From Cedecea neteri (GTDB lineage: Bacteria; Pseudomonadota; Gammaproteobacteria; Enterobacterales; Enterobacteriaceae): a DNA stretch of 64,000 bases. The notes under the pieces are model-generated. The model was given only the letters and a program-made list of their open reading frames with translations. It was not told the DNA's origin and ran no database searches. The translations under genes and the position numbers were made by a program. The stretch lies in assembly GCF_000758305.1 (NCBI RefSeq), contig NZ_CP009458.1, positions 868,001 to 932,000 on the forward strand, in the 5' to 3' direction. Positions 44,315 through 56,553 of the stretch are shown here, in pieces; the first letter of the stretch is position 1; every line of letters starts with the position of its first letter.

Positions 44315-45205
44315 ATGGCGCTGAATTTTACCGACTTCGCGACCTTTATCGCCGTGGCGCGGCACAAAAGCTTTCGCGCCGCCGGAGACGAGCTGGGGCT
44401 TTCTCCTTCGGCAATTAGCCACGGCATCAAGCAGCTCGAGCAGCGTCTGAAAATCCGGCTGTTCAACCGCACCACCCGCAGCGTTTCGCTAACCGAGGCT
44501 GGCAGCAACCTCTACGAGCGCCTGCGCCCGGCCTGCGACGAAATTAATACCATTCTCGATGAAGTGAACTCATTTCGTGACACGCCGATGGGCACCCTCA
44601 GAATTAACAGTTCGCGGCTGGCTTCACGCCTTGTGCTGATGCCGCTGGTCGCCGGGTTTACCGCCCGCTATCCCGACATTAAAGTCGAGGTGACCACCGA
44701 CGACAGGCTGGTGGATATCGTGAAACAGGAGTACGACGCCGGGATACGCCTCAGTACCACGGTGGAAAAAGACATGATTGCCGTTCCCATCGGCCCAAAA
44801 GCGAGGATTTGCGTGGTCGCCACACCGGAGTATCTGGCGCAAAACCCTGCGCCAGTGCACCCACGCGAGCTGGTGAATCACTGCAGCGTTACCTTCCGCT
44901 TTCACAGCGGCCGCCCCTATTGCTGGGAGTTTTACGGGCCGGAAGGCAAGCTGGAAGTGACGCCCTGCGGCAACATCATCGTGGACGATCTCGACTCCGA
45001 GCTGGCAGCGGTGCTGTGCGGCGCAGGCATCGGCTATCTTTATCAGCAGCAGGTAGAAGACCATCTGGCGAGCGGCAGGCTGGTTTCGATGCTTGAGGAC
45101 TGGCTGCCTGAGCTGCCGCCGTTCCAGTTCTATTACCCAGGCCGCCAGTACATGCCCAGTGCGCTTCGCGCCTTCGTCGATTACATAAAAGCGCCGCAGG
45201 CGTAG
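44315..45205 (+). CDS. LysR-family transcriptional regulator
   Basis: The 296-residue regulator has the LysR helix-turn-helix at residues 5-60 (TFIAVARHKSFRAAGDELGLSPSAISHGIKQLEQRLKIRLF in pieces), then a substrate-binding domain. It likely controls the divergent oxidoreductase gene in response to a reactive or aromatic compound; this is inferred from position. The Ser-Pro-Ser-Ala-Ile-Ser-His recognition helix is typical of the family. Confidence 0.92.
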   Translation: MALNFTDFATFIAVARHKSFRAAGDELGLSPSAISHGIKQLEQRLKIRLFNRTTRSVSLTEAGSNLYERLRPACDEINTILDEVNSFRDTPMGTLRINSSRLASRLVLMPLVAGFTARYPDIKVEVTTDDRLVDIVKQEYDAGIRLSTTVEKDMIAVPIGPKARICVVATPEYLAQNPAPVHPRELVNHCSVTFRFHSGRPYCWEFYGPEGKLEVTPCGNIIVDDLDSELAAVLCGAGIGYLYQQQVEDHLASGRLVSMLEDWLPELPPFQFYYPGRQYMPSALRAFVDYIKAPQA

Positions 45206-45270
45206 ACTTTTTCACCAATGTTGGGTATCTGTTTCATACTTACCTCAAGTTGGCAAAAACGGATAATGTC

Positions 45271-45879
45271 ATGAAACTGATCGGTAACTACACCAGCCCC
45301 TATGTGCGAAAGATCTCGGTCATCCTGCTTGAAAAAGGCCTCAGTTTTGAATTTATTAACGTCAACCCGTGGGTTGGCGACAGCCCGGCCCCGCAGTACA
45401 ACCCGCTAGGCAAAGTCCCAACGCTTATCACCGATGAAGGCGAGCGCTGGTTTGATTCGCCGATCATCGCCCAATACCTTGAGCTGCTGAACATTGCGCC
45501 AGCGCTTATCCCGCACGACCCAAAGGCGGCACTGAAAGTGCGCCAGCTTGAGGCGCTTTCCGATGGCATTCTGGATGCGGCGTTAACGTCAGTGCGTGAG
45601 AAACTGCGCCCGGCGGAACAGCAGTCTGAAGAAGTCCTGGTGCGTCAGCGCGAGAAGATTGGCCGCGCCCTCGACCTGCTGGAAGAATACGCCGCCGACG
45701 GCACGCTGGCCGCAGAGCCGCTCAATCTGGCCAGTATTTCTGCGGCCTGCGCAGTGGGCTATCTCAATTTCCGCCGCGTTGCGCCAGGCTGGTGTGTGAA
45801 CCGCCCGCACCTGGTTAAGCTGGTGGAACAGCTGTTCCAGCGCGAGAGCTTTGCCCGTACCGAACCGCCCGCGGCATGA
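45271..45879 (+). CDS. yibF: glutathione S-transferase YibF
   Basis: The 202-residue protein, start MKLIGNYTSPYVRKISV, matches E. coli YibF in length and in the C-terminal YLNFRRVAPGWCVNRPHLVKLVE stretch. It has the thioredoxin-like GST N-terminal domain with NPLGKVPTLI and DSPIIAQYLE, then the helical C-domain. It is a soluble GST-like protein; the natural substrate is unknown. It precedes selA as in E. coli. Confidence 0.95.
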   Translation: MKLIGNYTSPYVRKISVILLEKGLSFEFINVNPWVGDSPAPQYNPLGKVPTLITDEGERWFDSPIIAQYLELLNIAPALIPHDPKAALKVRQLEALSDGILDAALTSVREKLRPAEQQSEEVLVRQREKIGRALDLLEEYAADGTLAAEPLNLASISAACAVGYLNFRRVAPGWCVNRPHLVKLVEQLFQRESFARTEPPAA

Positions 45880-45948
45880 TCTGCGGCCAGGACAGGGGAC
45901 GTTGTCCCCTGTAATATCGCCCACAAATTTCTTAATTCAGTCCCTGCC

Positions 45949-47333
<1,385 letters not shown>

Positions 47334-47337
<4 letters not shown>

Positions 47338-49169
47338 TTATCGCCACCGCCGGGCACGTCGACCACGGCAAAACCACCCTGCTTCAGGCGCTGACCGGGG
47401 TAAATGCAGACCGCCTGCCGGAAGAGAAAAAACGCGGCATGACCATCGACCTCGGCTACGCCTACTGGCCGCAGCCGGATGGCCGGGTTATCGGCTTTAT
47501 CGACGTGCCAGGGCATGAAAAGTTTCTGGCCAACATGCTGGCGGGCGTCGGCGGCATCGATCATGCCCTGCTGGTCATCGCCTGCGACGACGGCGTGATG
47601 GCGCAAACCCGCGAGCATCTGGCGATTTTACAGCTGACAGGTAACCCGAAGATTACCGTCGCGCTGACCAAAGCCGACCGGGTGAGCGACAGCCGCATTG
47701 CAGAGGTCCGCGATGAAGTTGTCACGCTGCTGGGTAAGGCGGATGCCGCTATTTTTGTTACCGCCGCCAACAGTGGGGAAGGCGTTGAAGCGCTACAGCA
47801 GCATCTCAAAGGGCTGGGCGAACGCCCTCATGCCACTGCACATCGCTTCCGCCTTGCCATCGACCGTGCCTTTACGGTCAAGGGCGCAGGACTGGTAGTG
47901 ACCGGCACAGCGCTGAGCGGGGAAGTTAATATCGGTGATTCACTCTGGCTGACCGGCACAGAAAAACCTATGCGCGTGCGCGGCCTCCATGCTCAAAACC
48001 AGCCGGTAACCCGCGCCATGGCCGGGCAGCGCATTGCGTTGAATATCAGCGGTGACGCGGAAAAAACGGATATCAGCCGGGGCGACTGGCTGTTAAGCGA
48101 AAAACCGCTGCAGCCGGTTGAGCGCGTCATCGTCGAGCTGCAACCCCTGCAGCCGCTCCAGCAGTGGCAGCCGCTGCATATTCACCATTCTGCCCGCCAC
48201 GTAACCGGGCGTGTTTCCCTGCTCGAAGGTAATTTAGCTGAGCTGGTGCTGGATGTGCCGCTGTGGCTGGCGGATAACGACCGCCTGGTGCTGCGCGATA
48301 TCAGCGCCCGCACCACGCTCGCCGGGGCCCGTGCCGTGCTGCTCCATGCGCCACGTCGTGGTAAACGCCAGCCCGCTTTCCTGAGCTGGCTGGGTGAGCT
48401 GGCAGCAGTCACCGATGACCAACAGGCGTTGAGAACATATCTGACTCGCGGAGCCGTGCTGCTCAACGAATTTGGCTGGGCGCGTCAGCTAACGACGCAA
48501 GGGCTTCAGGCCCTGCTTGCGAAGCCAGGCTATTTGCAGGCAGGCAACGCGCTGCTAAGCACGGACGTGGCCGCTATCTGGCAGCAAAAACTGCTCGATG
48601 CGCTGGCTCGCTACCACCAACAGCATGACGATCAGCCGGGGCCGGGGCGAGAACGCCTGCGCCGCATGGCGTTGCCCGCAGAGGACGAAGGCCTGGTGCT
48701 GTCACTCATCGAAAAAATGCGTGGTGAAGGCCTGCTCATGAGCCGCCAGGGCTGGCTGCATCTGCCGGGGCATGAGCCAGGGTTTTCCGCAACACAACAG
48801 GCCGTGTGGGATAAAGTCGACGTCCTCTTTGGCGACGAGCCGTGGTGGGTGCGCGACCTGGCCAAAGAAACCGGCGAGGAAGAGCAGGCCATGCGCCAGC
48901 TGCTAAGATCCGCCGCTCAGCAAGGGCTGGTCACCGCGATTCTGAAAGATCGTTATTACCGCAACGATCGCCTGCGGGCGTTTGCCGATCTGATCCGCGA
49001 GCTGGATCAAACCCACGGCGCGACCAACGCCGCTGACTTCCGCGACAGGCTGGGCGTGGGCCGCAAGCTGGCGATTCAGATTCTGGAGTATTTCGACAAA
49101 ATTGGCTTCACCCGGCGACGAGGCAACGACCATCTGCTGCGCGATAAGGCGCTATTTTTATCGGCGTAA
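47334..49169 (+). CDS. selB: selenocysteine-specific elongation factor SelB
   Basis: The 611-residue factor carries Sec-tRNA to UGA codons that have a SECIS hairpin. The GTP-binding motifs are IIATAGHVDHGKTTLL, FIDVPGHEKF and ALTKADRV. The C-terminal winged-helix repeats that bind SECIS RNA end in DFRDRLGVGRKLAIQILEYFDKIGFTRR in pieces. Translation starts at the GTG overlapping the selA stop, as in E. coli; an in-frame upstream extension inside selA is rejected. Confidence 0.97.
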
Positions 49170-49178
49170 TATTCCATT

Positions 49179-49210
49179 CTGCGGGAAGAGGCCTGCCCTC
49201 TTCTCCGCAG
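49179..49210. repeat. hairpin between selB and aldB
   Basis: CTGCGG-GAAGAGG and CCTCTTC-T-CCGCAG pair over 13 bp with a CCTGC loop, shortly after selB. No T-tract follows, so it may act as an mRNA-end hairpin rather than an efficient terminator. Confidence 0.6.
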
Positions 49211-49306
49211 GGAATCCGTGAAGCGTGTCGTAAAGCCGACGCGAAATGGCGAATAAACAGGCAGCCCGGACTACCCTTGTGAGTGAACCATTACAAGGAG
49301 ACGGCC

Positions 49307-50845
49307 ATGACAAACAATCCTCCCGATACCCGTATTATCCCCGGCGAGTATGGTTTCCCGCTCAAACTTAAACCCCGTTACGACAACTACATCGGCGGCC
49401 AGTGGGTTGCCCCGGTTGGCGGCCAGTACTATGAAAACCTCACCCCGGTAACCGGCCAGCCGCTGTGCGAAATCGCCAGTTCAGGCAAGGCCGACATCGA
49501 CCTGGCGCTGGACGCCGCCCACGCAGCCAAAAAGGGCTGGGGGCAAATGTCCGTGCAGGAGCGCGCGACTATCCTGCTAAAAATTGCCGACCGCATGGAG
49601 CAAAACATTGAGCTGCTGGCGACGGCGGAAACCTGGGACAACGGCAAACCGATTCGCGAAACCAGCGCCGCCGATGTACCGCTGGCTATCGATCACTTCC
49701 GCTACTTCGCCTCCTGCATTCGTGCCCAGGAAGGCGGCATCAGCGAGGTGGATAATGACACCGTGGCCTATCACTTCCACGAACCGCTTGGCGTAGTGGC
49801 GCAGATTATCCCGTGGAACTTCCCGCTGCTGATGGCAAGCTGGAAAATGGCGCCGGCGCTGGCGGCAGGCAACTGCATCGTACTGAAACCCGCGCGGCTG
49901 ACCCCGCTCTCCGTACTGCTGCTGATGGAACTGGTTGGCGACCTGCTGCCGCCGGGCGTGGTTAACGTGGTGAACGGCGCGGGCGGCGAAATAGGTGAAT
50001 ACCTGGCAACCTCCAAACGCATCGCAAAAGTGGCGTTTACCGGCTCCACCGAAGTTGGGCAGCAGATCATGCAGTACGCCACTCAGAACATCATCCCGGT
50101 CACGCTGGAGCTGGGCGGCAAATCCCCGAACATCTTCTTCGCCGACGTAATGGAAGAGGAAGACGCCTTCTTCGACAAGGCGCTGGAAGGCTTTGCGCTG
50201 TTCGCCTTCAACCAGGGCGAGGTCTGTACCTGCCCGAGCCGCGCGCTGGTACAGGAATCTATCTACGAACGCTTTATCGAGCGGGCCATTCGCCGGGTGG
50301 AAGCCATCCGCAGCGGTAACCCGCTGGACAGCCGCACCCAGATGGGTGCGCAGGTGTCTCAGGGGCAGATGGAAACCATCCTCAACTACATCGACATCGG
50401 CAAGAAAGAAGGCGCGGACGTGCTCACCGGCGGGCGCAGAAAAGCGCTGACCGGCGACCTGCAGGCGGGCTACTACCTTGAGCCGACCATCCTGTTCGGT
50501 AAAAACAACATGCGCGTGTTCCAGGAAGAGATCTTTGGGCCGGTGCTCGCCGTCACCACGTTTAAAACCGTGGAAGAGGCGCTGGAACTGGCGAACGACA
50601 CCGAATACGGCCTGGGTGCGGGCGTGTGGAGCCGCAACGGCAGCCTGGCGTACAAAATGGGGCGCGGCATTCAGGCCGGGCGAGTGTGGACCAACTGTTA
50701 CCACGCGTACCCGGCGCACGCAGCGTTCGGAGGCTACAAACAGTCCGGGATCGGGCGCGAAACCCATAAGATGATGCTGGAGCATTATCAGCAGACGAAG
50801 TGCCTGCTGGTGAGCTATTCCGATAAGCCGCTGGGCCTGTTCTGA
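49307..50845 (+). CDS. aldB: aldehyde dehydrogenase AldB
   Basis: The 512-residue enzyme matches E. coli AldB in length and almost throughout. It oxidises acetaldehyde and other aldehydes with NADP. The catalytic Glu lies in VTLELGGKSPN, and the nucleophilic Cys in FNQGEVCTCPSRAL. The ATG preceded by AAGGAGA gives MTNNPP as in E. coli. E. coli aldB is controlled by sigma S and CRP; the 137-base upstream gap here shows no clear CRP site. Confidence 0.97.
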   Translation: MTNNPPDTRIIPGEYGFPLKLKPRYDNYIGGQWVAPVGGQYYENLTPVTGQPLCEIASSGKADIDLALDAAHAAKKGWGQMSVQERATILLKIADRMEQNIELLATAETWDNGKPIRETSAADVPLAIDHFRYFASCIRAQEGGISEVDNDTVAYHFHEPLGVVAQIIPWNFPLLMASWKMAPALAAGNCIVLKPARLTPLSVLLLMELVGDLLPPGVVNVVNGAGGEIGEYLATSKRIAKVAFTGSTEVGQQIMQYATQNIIPVTLELGGKSPNIFFADVMEEEDAFFDKALEGFALFAFNQGEVCTCPSRALVQESIYERFIERAIRRVEAIRSGNPLDSRTQMGAQVSQGQMETILNYIDIGKKEGADVLTGGRRKALTGDLQAGYYLEPTILFGKNNMRVFQEEIFGPVLAVTTFKTVEEALELANDTEYGLGAGVWSRNGSLAYKMGRGIQAGRVWTNCYHAYPAHAAFGGYKQSGIGRETHKMMLEHYQQTKCLLVSYSDKPLGLF

Positions 50846-50852
50846 GGATTGA

Positions 50853-50945
50853 CCCTCTCCCTGCCAGGGAGAGGGGATAGATTACGTACTGTTCTGCCTG
50901 TTGTTTTCCCCTCGCCCCTTTGGGGAGAGGGCTGGGGTGAGGGGA
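50853..50945. repeat. CCCTCACCC-type repeat pair
   Basis: Two hairpin units (CCCTCTCCCTG with its complement at 50853-50876; 50908-50945 with CCCCTCGCCCC and GGGGAGAGGG plus GGGGTGAGGGG) fill the gap between the convergent aldB and fdhD genes. Same family as at 16526 and 41080. Confidence 0.8.
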
Positions 50946-50949
50946 AAAT

Positions 50950-51774
50950 CTAGCACAGCCGCTCAGGATGCGTATAAACCGTCGCCCGTCCGGGCCGGTT
51001 AAAGCCCACCAGCGTGAGATTTGTCCGCTGCGCCACTTCGACCGCTAATGAGGTCGCCGCAGACACCGCGAACAGGATTTCAATGCCGCACATCGCGGCC
51101 TTCTGCACCATTTCATAGCTCGCACGGCTCGACACCAGCGCTGCGCCGTTGTGCCACGGGTTACGGCTGCGAACACCGAGCATTTTATCCAGCGCCACAT
51201 GGCGGCCTATATCTTCGCGCCCGTCCAGGATCTGCCCTTCAGGATCGAGCCATAACGCCGCATGAGTACAGCCGGTTAGCTCGCCGACGGGCTGGTAATC
51301 GCGCATTTTTTTCAGTGCTTCGTCCAGGTTTTCCAGGGTAAACGTCTGGGTAAAAGGCAGCGGCGGCACCGGGCGGCCAATGTCGTTTAACTGCTCGACA
51401 CCGCAAACGCCGCAGCCGGTTCGCCCGGCCAGCGCCCGGCGGCGCTCTTTCAGCCCCATAAAGCGGCGGCTGGACAGCTCGATCTGGACTTCAATACCGT
51501 TGCAGGACGGCGACACGTCCATCCCGTAAATTTCCGCGGGGCTTTCAATGATGCCTTCGGACAGGGAAAACCCGAGCGCAAACGCTTCGAGGTCTTTGGG
51601 GGAAGCCATCATCACAACGTGTGAAATACCGTTGTAAACCAGCGCGACGGGGACTTCCTCCGCCAGCCAGTCTGTTTCGGCTACGGTGAGATTGCCCCGG
51701 TGCCACAGCTCAACGGTATTCGCGCCTGCGATCTGCGCCACGCTTTCTTTTTCAGAGTGGTGAAATTTGTTCAC
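50950..51774 (-). CDS. fdhD: formate dehydrogenase accessory sulfurtransferase FdhD
   Basis: The 274-residue protein passes sulfur from IscS to the molybdenum cofactor of formate dehydrogenases. The essential Cys121 and Cys124 are seen in GRTGCGVCGVEQ. The sequence agrees with E. coli FdhD over its length. It is divergent from fdoG, the arrangement known from E. coli. Confidence 0.97.
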   Translation of the reverse strand: MNKFHHSEKESVAQIAGANTVELWHRGNLTVAETDWLAEEVPVALVYNGISHVVMMASPKDLEAFALGFSLSEGIIESPAEIYGMDVSPSCNGIEVQIELSSRRFMGLKERRRALAGRTGCGVCGVEQLNDIGRPVPPLPFTQTFTLENLDEALKKMRDYQPVGELTGCTHAALWLDPEGQILDGREDIGRHVALDKMLGVRSRNPWHNGAALVSSRASYEMVQKAAMCGIEILFAVSAATSLAVEVAQRTNLTLVGFNRPGRATVYTHPERLC

Positions 51775-51955
51775 TTTGTTTTAACCATTCGAGAACACCC
51801 TCAGTACCAATGTGGTATTCTACTTAATACCCCTTCCGGATGAAGGGAAGTAAGCCATCAAAATCTATACTGGTTCCAATTGTGAACCTTTGCGGGTAAC
51901 CCCGCAAAAAATAAATCCTAAGCAATGTGAAATGTCGAAATGTAAGGAGCGATCC

Positions 51956-54900
51956 ATGCAGGTCAGCAGAAGGCAGTTCTTTAAGATCTGCGCTGGCGGT
52001 ATGGCAGGCACCACGGCAGCAGCACTGGGTTTTGCCCCCGGCGCTGCGCTCGCGGAAACCCGGCAGTACAAGCTGCTACGCACCCGTGAAACCCGTAACA
52101 CCTGCACATACTGCTCCGTGGGCTGTGGGCTATTGATGTATAGCCTCGGCGACGGCGCAAAAAACGCAAAAGCCTCAATTTTCCATATCGAAGGTGACCC
52201 GGACCACCCGGTAAACCGCGGCGCGCTGTGCCCGAAAGGGGCCGGTCTGGTGGACTTCATCCACTCCGAAAGCCGCCTGAAAACGCCTTCTTACCGCGCG
52301 CCAGGCTCCGATAAATGGCAGTCAATCAGTTGGGACGATGCCTTTGACCGCATCGCGAAGCTGATGAAAGAAGACCGCGATGCCAACTTCATCGAAAAGA
52401 ACGAACAGGGCACCACGGTCAACCGCTGGCTCTCCACGGGGATGCTTTGCGCCTCCGCATCCAGCAACGAAACCGGCTATTTAACCCAGAAATTTTCCCG
52501 CGCCCTCGGCATGCTTGCCGTGGATAACCAGGCGCGTGTCTGACACGGACCAACGGTAGCAAGTCTTGCTCCAACATTTGGTCGCGGTGCGATGACCAAC
52601 CACTGGGTTGATATCAAAAACGCCAACCTCATCGTGGTGATGGGTGGGAACGCGGCAGAAGCGCATCCGGTGGGATTCCGCTGGGCGATGGAAGCCAAAA
52701 TTCACAACGGCGCGAAGCTGATTGTGATCGATCCTCGCTTTACACGTACTGCTTCGGTGGCGGATTTCTACACGCCTATCCGTTCCGGGACCGACATTGC
52801 TTTCCTGTCGGGCGTCCTGCTGTACCTGATAAACAACAACAAATTCAACCGCGAGTACGTCGAGTCTTACACCAACGCCAACCTGATTGTGCGTGAGGAC
52901 TTCGGCTTCGACGACGGCCTGTTCACCGGCTACGACGCGGCAAACCGCAAGTACGACAAAACCACCTGGAACTACGAGCTGGATGAAGAAGGCTTCGCCA
53001 AACGCGACCTGACGCTTCAGCACCCGCGCTGCGTGTGGAACTTGCTGAAAGAGCATATTTCCCGCTACACGCCGGACGTGGTCACCAGCATCTGCGGTAC
53101 ACCGAAAGAAGACTTCCTGAAGGTGTGCGAGTACATCGCCGAAACCAGCGTGGCGGATAAAACCGCGTCGTTCCTGTACGCCCTGGGCTGGACACAGCAC
53201 TCCATTGGCGCGCAGAACATCCGCACCATGGCGATGATCCAGCTGCTGCTCGGCAACATGGGGATGGCAGGCGGCGGCGTCAACGCCCTGCGCGGCCACT
53301 CCAACATTCAGGGTCTGACCGACCTCGGCCTGCTTTCCACCAGCCTGCCGGGTTACATGAACCTGCCGAGCGAAAAACAGGTGGATATCGACAGCTATCT
53401 GGCGGCCAACACGCCGAAACCGCTGCTGAAAGGCCAGGTGAACTACTGGGGCAACTACCCGAAATTCTTCGTCTCGATGATGAAAGCCTTCTTTGGCGAC
53501 AAAGCGACGAAAGAAAACAGCTGGGGCTACGACTGGTTGCCGAAGTGGGACAAAGGCTACGACGTGCTGCAGTACTTCGAGATGATGAGCCAGGGCAAGG
53601 TCAACGGCTATCTGTGCCAGGGCTTTAACCCGGTGGCCTCGTTCCCTAACAAGAACAAGGTCGTGGCCTCGCTCTCGAAGCTGAAGTTCCTGGTCACCAT
53701 TGACCCGCTGAACACCGAAACGTCCAACTTCTGGCAGAACCACGGCGAGATGAACGACGTTGATCCGTCGCAAATCCAGACCGAGGTGTTCCGCCTGCCG
53801 TCCACCTGCTTCGCGGAAGAGAACGGCTCCATCGTCAACTCCGGGCGCTGGCTGCAGTGGCACTGGAAGGGGGCGGATGCGCCAGGGGAAGCGCTGAACG
53901 ACGGCGAAATCCTCTCCGGCATCTTCACCCGCCTGCGCCACATGTACGAACGCGACGGCGGCAAAGTACCTGAGCAGGTGCTGAACATGACCTGGCAGTA
54001 CCTGACGCCGGACAACCCGGCACCGGAAGAAGTGGCCATGGAAAGCAACGGCAAAGCGCTGGCAGACCTGATTGACCCGGCCACCGGCGCGGTGCTGGTG
54101 AAAAAAGGGCAGCAGCTCAGCTCCTTTGCTCAGCTGCGCGACGACGGGACAACGTCCAGCGGCTGCTGGATCTTCGCCGGGAGCTGGACGCCAGACGGCA
54201 ACCAGATGGCGCGCCGCGACAACGCCGACCCGTCAGGCCTGGGCAACACGCTCGGCTGGGCATGGGCGTGGCCGCTTAACCGCCGCATTCTGTATAACCG
54301 TGCCTCCGCCGACCCGTCGGGTAAACCGTGGGATGAAAAACGCCGCCTGATCTCCTGGGATGGCGCGAAATGGGGCGGCATCGACGTGCCGGACTACAGC
54401 ACTGCCGCACCGGACAGCGGCGTCGGGCCGTTTATCATGCAGCCGGAAGGGCTGGGTCGCCTGTTTGCCCTCGACAAGATGGCAGAAGGGCCGTTCCCGG
54501 AACACTACGAGCCGTTTGAAACGCCGCTGGGTACCAACCCGCTGCACCCGAACGTCGTCTCTAACCCGGCAGCTCGCGTGTTTAAAGATGACCTGGAAGC
54601 AATGGGCACGCACGACAAGTTCCCGTATGTCGGCACCACCTATCGTCTGACGGAGCATTTCCACTACTGGACCAAGCACGCCCTGCTGAACGCCATCGCG
54701 CAGCCGGAGCAGTTTGTCGAGATTGGCGAAAAGCTTGCCAACAAACTCGGCATCGCCCACGGCGACACGGTGAAGGTCTCCTCCAACCGCGGCTATATCA
54801 AGGCCAAAGCGGTGGTGACCAAGCGTATTCGCACGCTGGACGTTCACGGTCAGAAGGTCGACACCATCGGGATCCCGATTCACTGGGGTTACGAAGGCGT

Positions 54901-55006
54901 GGCGAAGAAAGGCTTTATCGCCAACACCCTGACGCCGTTTGTCGGGGATGCCAACACGCAAACGCCGGAGTTTAAGGCGTTCCTGGTCAACGTGGAAAAG
55001 GTGTAA
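51956..55006 (+). CDS. fdoG: formate dehydrogenase-O alpha subunit (selenoprotein)
   Basis: The 1016-residue catalytic subunit oxidises formate in the periplasm. It carries a twin-arginine signal (VSRRQFFK), a 4Fe-4S site in NTCTYCSVGCG, and selenocysteine at residue 196, encoded by the in-frame TGA at 52541-52543 in ARV-Sec-HGPTVA. The two open frames seen on either side are one gene. Length and Sec position equal those of E. coli FdoG. FdoG has the molybdopterin-binding domains of the DMSO reductase family. It heads fdoG-fdoH-fdoI-fdhE. Confidence 0.97.
52541..52590 (+). promoter_or_regulatory. bacterial SECIS element of fdoG
   Basis: Right after the UGA the RNA can fold with GACCAA/TTGGTC at the base and an apical stem: GG, a bulged T at 52557, AGCAA, loop GTC at 52563-52565, TTGCT, CC. 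The bulged U and the G-U in the loop are the known SelB contacts. Confidence 0.9.
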
Positions 55007-55018
55007 CGGAGACGAATT

Positions 55019-55921
55019 ATGGCTTATCAATCTCAGGACATTATCCGTCGTTCCGCCACTAACGGCTTCACGCCCGCGCCTCAGGCGCGGGATCACCAGC
55101 AAGAGGTCGCCAAGCTTATCGACGTCACCACCTGCATCGGCTGTAAGGCCTGCCAGGTGGCGTGCTCGGAGTGGAACGACATCCGTGATGAAGTGGGGCA
55201 CAACGTCGGGGTGTATGACAACCCGGCGGACCTGACCGCCAAATCCTGGACGGTGATGCGCTTCTCGGAAGTGGAGCAGAACGACAAACTGGAATGGCTG
55301 ATCCGCAAAGACGGCTGTATGCACTGCGCGGATCCGGGCTGCCTGAAGGCGTGCCCGTCGGAAGGGGCTATTATTCAGTATGCCAACGGCATCGTCGACT
55401 TCCAGTCAGAACAGTGCATCGGCTGCGGCTATTGCATCGCCGGCTGCCCGTTCGACGTGCCGCGCCTGAACCCGGAGGACAACCGCGTCTACAAATGCAC
55501 CCTGTGCGTAGACCGCGTCACCGTGGGCCAGGAGCCTGCATGCGTGAAAACCTGCCCGACCGGGGCGATTCATTTCGGCTCGAAAGAGGATATGAAGACC
55601 CTCGCCGGCGAGCGCGTGGCGGAACTGAAAACCCGTGGTTACGACAACGCAGGTTTGTACGATCCGGCAGGCGTTGGCGGGACGCACGTGATGTACGTGC
55701 TGCACCATGCGGACAAGCCGACGCTGTATCACGGCCTGCCGGAGAACCCGTCCATCAGCCCAACCGTGAAGTTCTGGAAAGGCGTCTGGAAACCGCTGGC
55801 CGCCATCGGCTTTGCGGCAACCTTTGCCGCCAGCGTCTTCCACTACGTTGGGGTCGGCCCGAACCGTGCCGATGAAGAGGACGATAATCTGCACCATGAC
55901 GACGACGAGGTGCGTAAATGA
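55019..55921 (+). CDS. fdoH: formate dehydrogenase-O iron-sulfur subunit
   Basis: The 300-residue subunit carries electrons from FdoG to the cytochrome. Four clusters are marked by CIGCKACQVACSEWN, CMHCADPGCLKACP, CIGCGYCIAGCPFDVPR and CTLCVDRVTVGQEPACVKTCP. A C-terminal membrane anchor follows (WKPLAAIGFAATFAASVFHYV). Its stop overlaps the fdoI start (ATGA). Confidence 0.97.
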   Translation: MAYQSQDIIRRSATNGFTPAPQARDHQQEVAKLIDVTTCIGCKACQVACSEWNDIRDEVGHNVGVYDNPADLTAKSWTVMRFSEVEQNDKLEWLIRKDGCMHCADPGCLKACPSEGAIIQYANGIVDFQSEQCIGCGYCIAGCPFDVPRLNPEDNRVYKCTLCVDRVTVGQEPACVKTCPTGAIHFGSKEDMKTLAGERVAELKTRGYDNAGLYDPAGVGGTHVMYVLHHADKPTLYHGLPENPSISPTVKFWKGVWKPLAAIGFAATFAASVFHYVGVGPNRADEEDDNLHHDDDEVRK

Positions 55922-56553
55922 AAAAGCAACCGACCATTCAGCGCTACAGCGCGCCGGAGCGCATCAACCACTGGATCACCGCCTTCTGCTTCGTGCTGGC
56001 GGCGGTGAGCGGACTGGGCTTTTTCTTCCCGTCCTTCAACTGGCTGATGGGCATTCTCGGCACGCCGCAGCTGGCGCGCATCCTCCACCCGTTCGTTGGG
56101 GTGGTGATGTTCGCCTCGTTTATCATCATGTTTTTCCGTTACTGGCACCACAACCTAATCAATCGGGATGATATCTTTTGGGCGAAGAATATTCGTAAGA
56201 TCGTCGTCAACGAGGAAGTGGGAGACACCGGGCGCTATAACTTCGGCCAGAAATGCGTGTTCTGGGCGGCGATTATTTTCCTGGTGCTGCTGCTGGTGAG
56301 CGGCGTGATTATCTGGCGTCCTTACTTTGCGCCAGTCTTCCCTATTCCGGTTATTCGATTTGCGTTAATGCTGCATTCATTTGCCGCGGTAGCGTTAATT
56401 GTGGTTATCATGGTGCATATTTACGCCGCCCTTTGGGTAAAAGGCACCATCACCGCGATGGTGGAGGGCTGGGTTACCACGACGTGGGCGAAGAAACATC
56501 ACCCGAAATGGTACCGCGAAGTCCGCCAGAAACAGGAAAAGTCATCTGAATGA
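55918..56553 (+). CDS. fdoI: formate dehydrogenase-O cytochrome b556 subunit
   Basis: The 211-residue integral membrane subunit has four helices with the heme-ligand histidines in ERINHWITAFCF, ILHPFVGVVMF and MLHSFAAVALI, and passes electrons to quinone. It overlaps fdoH and fdhE by four bases each, so translation of the three is coupled. Confidence 0.96.
   Translation: MKKQPTIQRYSAPERINHWITAFCFVLAAVSGLGFFFPSFNWLMGILGTPQLARILHPFVGVVMFASFIIMFFRYWHHNLINRDDIFWAKNIRKIVVNEEVGDTGRYNFGQKCVFWAAIIFLVLLLVSGVIIWRPYFAPVFPIPVIRFALMLHSFAAVALIVVIMVHIYAALWVKGTITAMVEGWVTTTWAKKHHPKWYREVRQKQEKSSE

Noticed and set aside
49577..50785. 402-codon minus-strand frame opposite aldB
   Set aside because: Antisense shadow of a conserved enzyme gene.
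52541..52543. Apparent stop codon splitting fdoG into two pieces
   Set aside because: It is the selenocysteine codon: correct position (residue 196), SECIS hairpin directly after it, and selA, selB and selC nearby. Not a pseudogene.
52481..55324. Long minus-strand frames opposite fdoG and fdoH
   Set aside because: Antisense shadows; the plus strand has clear fdo genes with cluster motifs.
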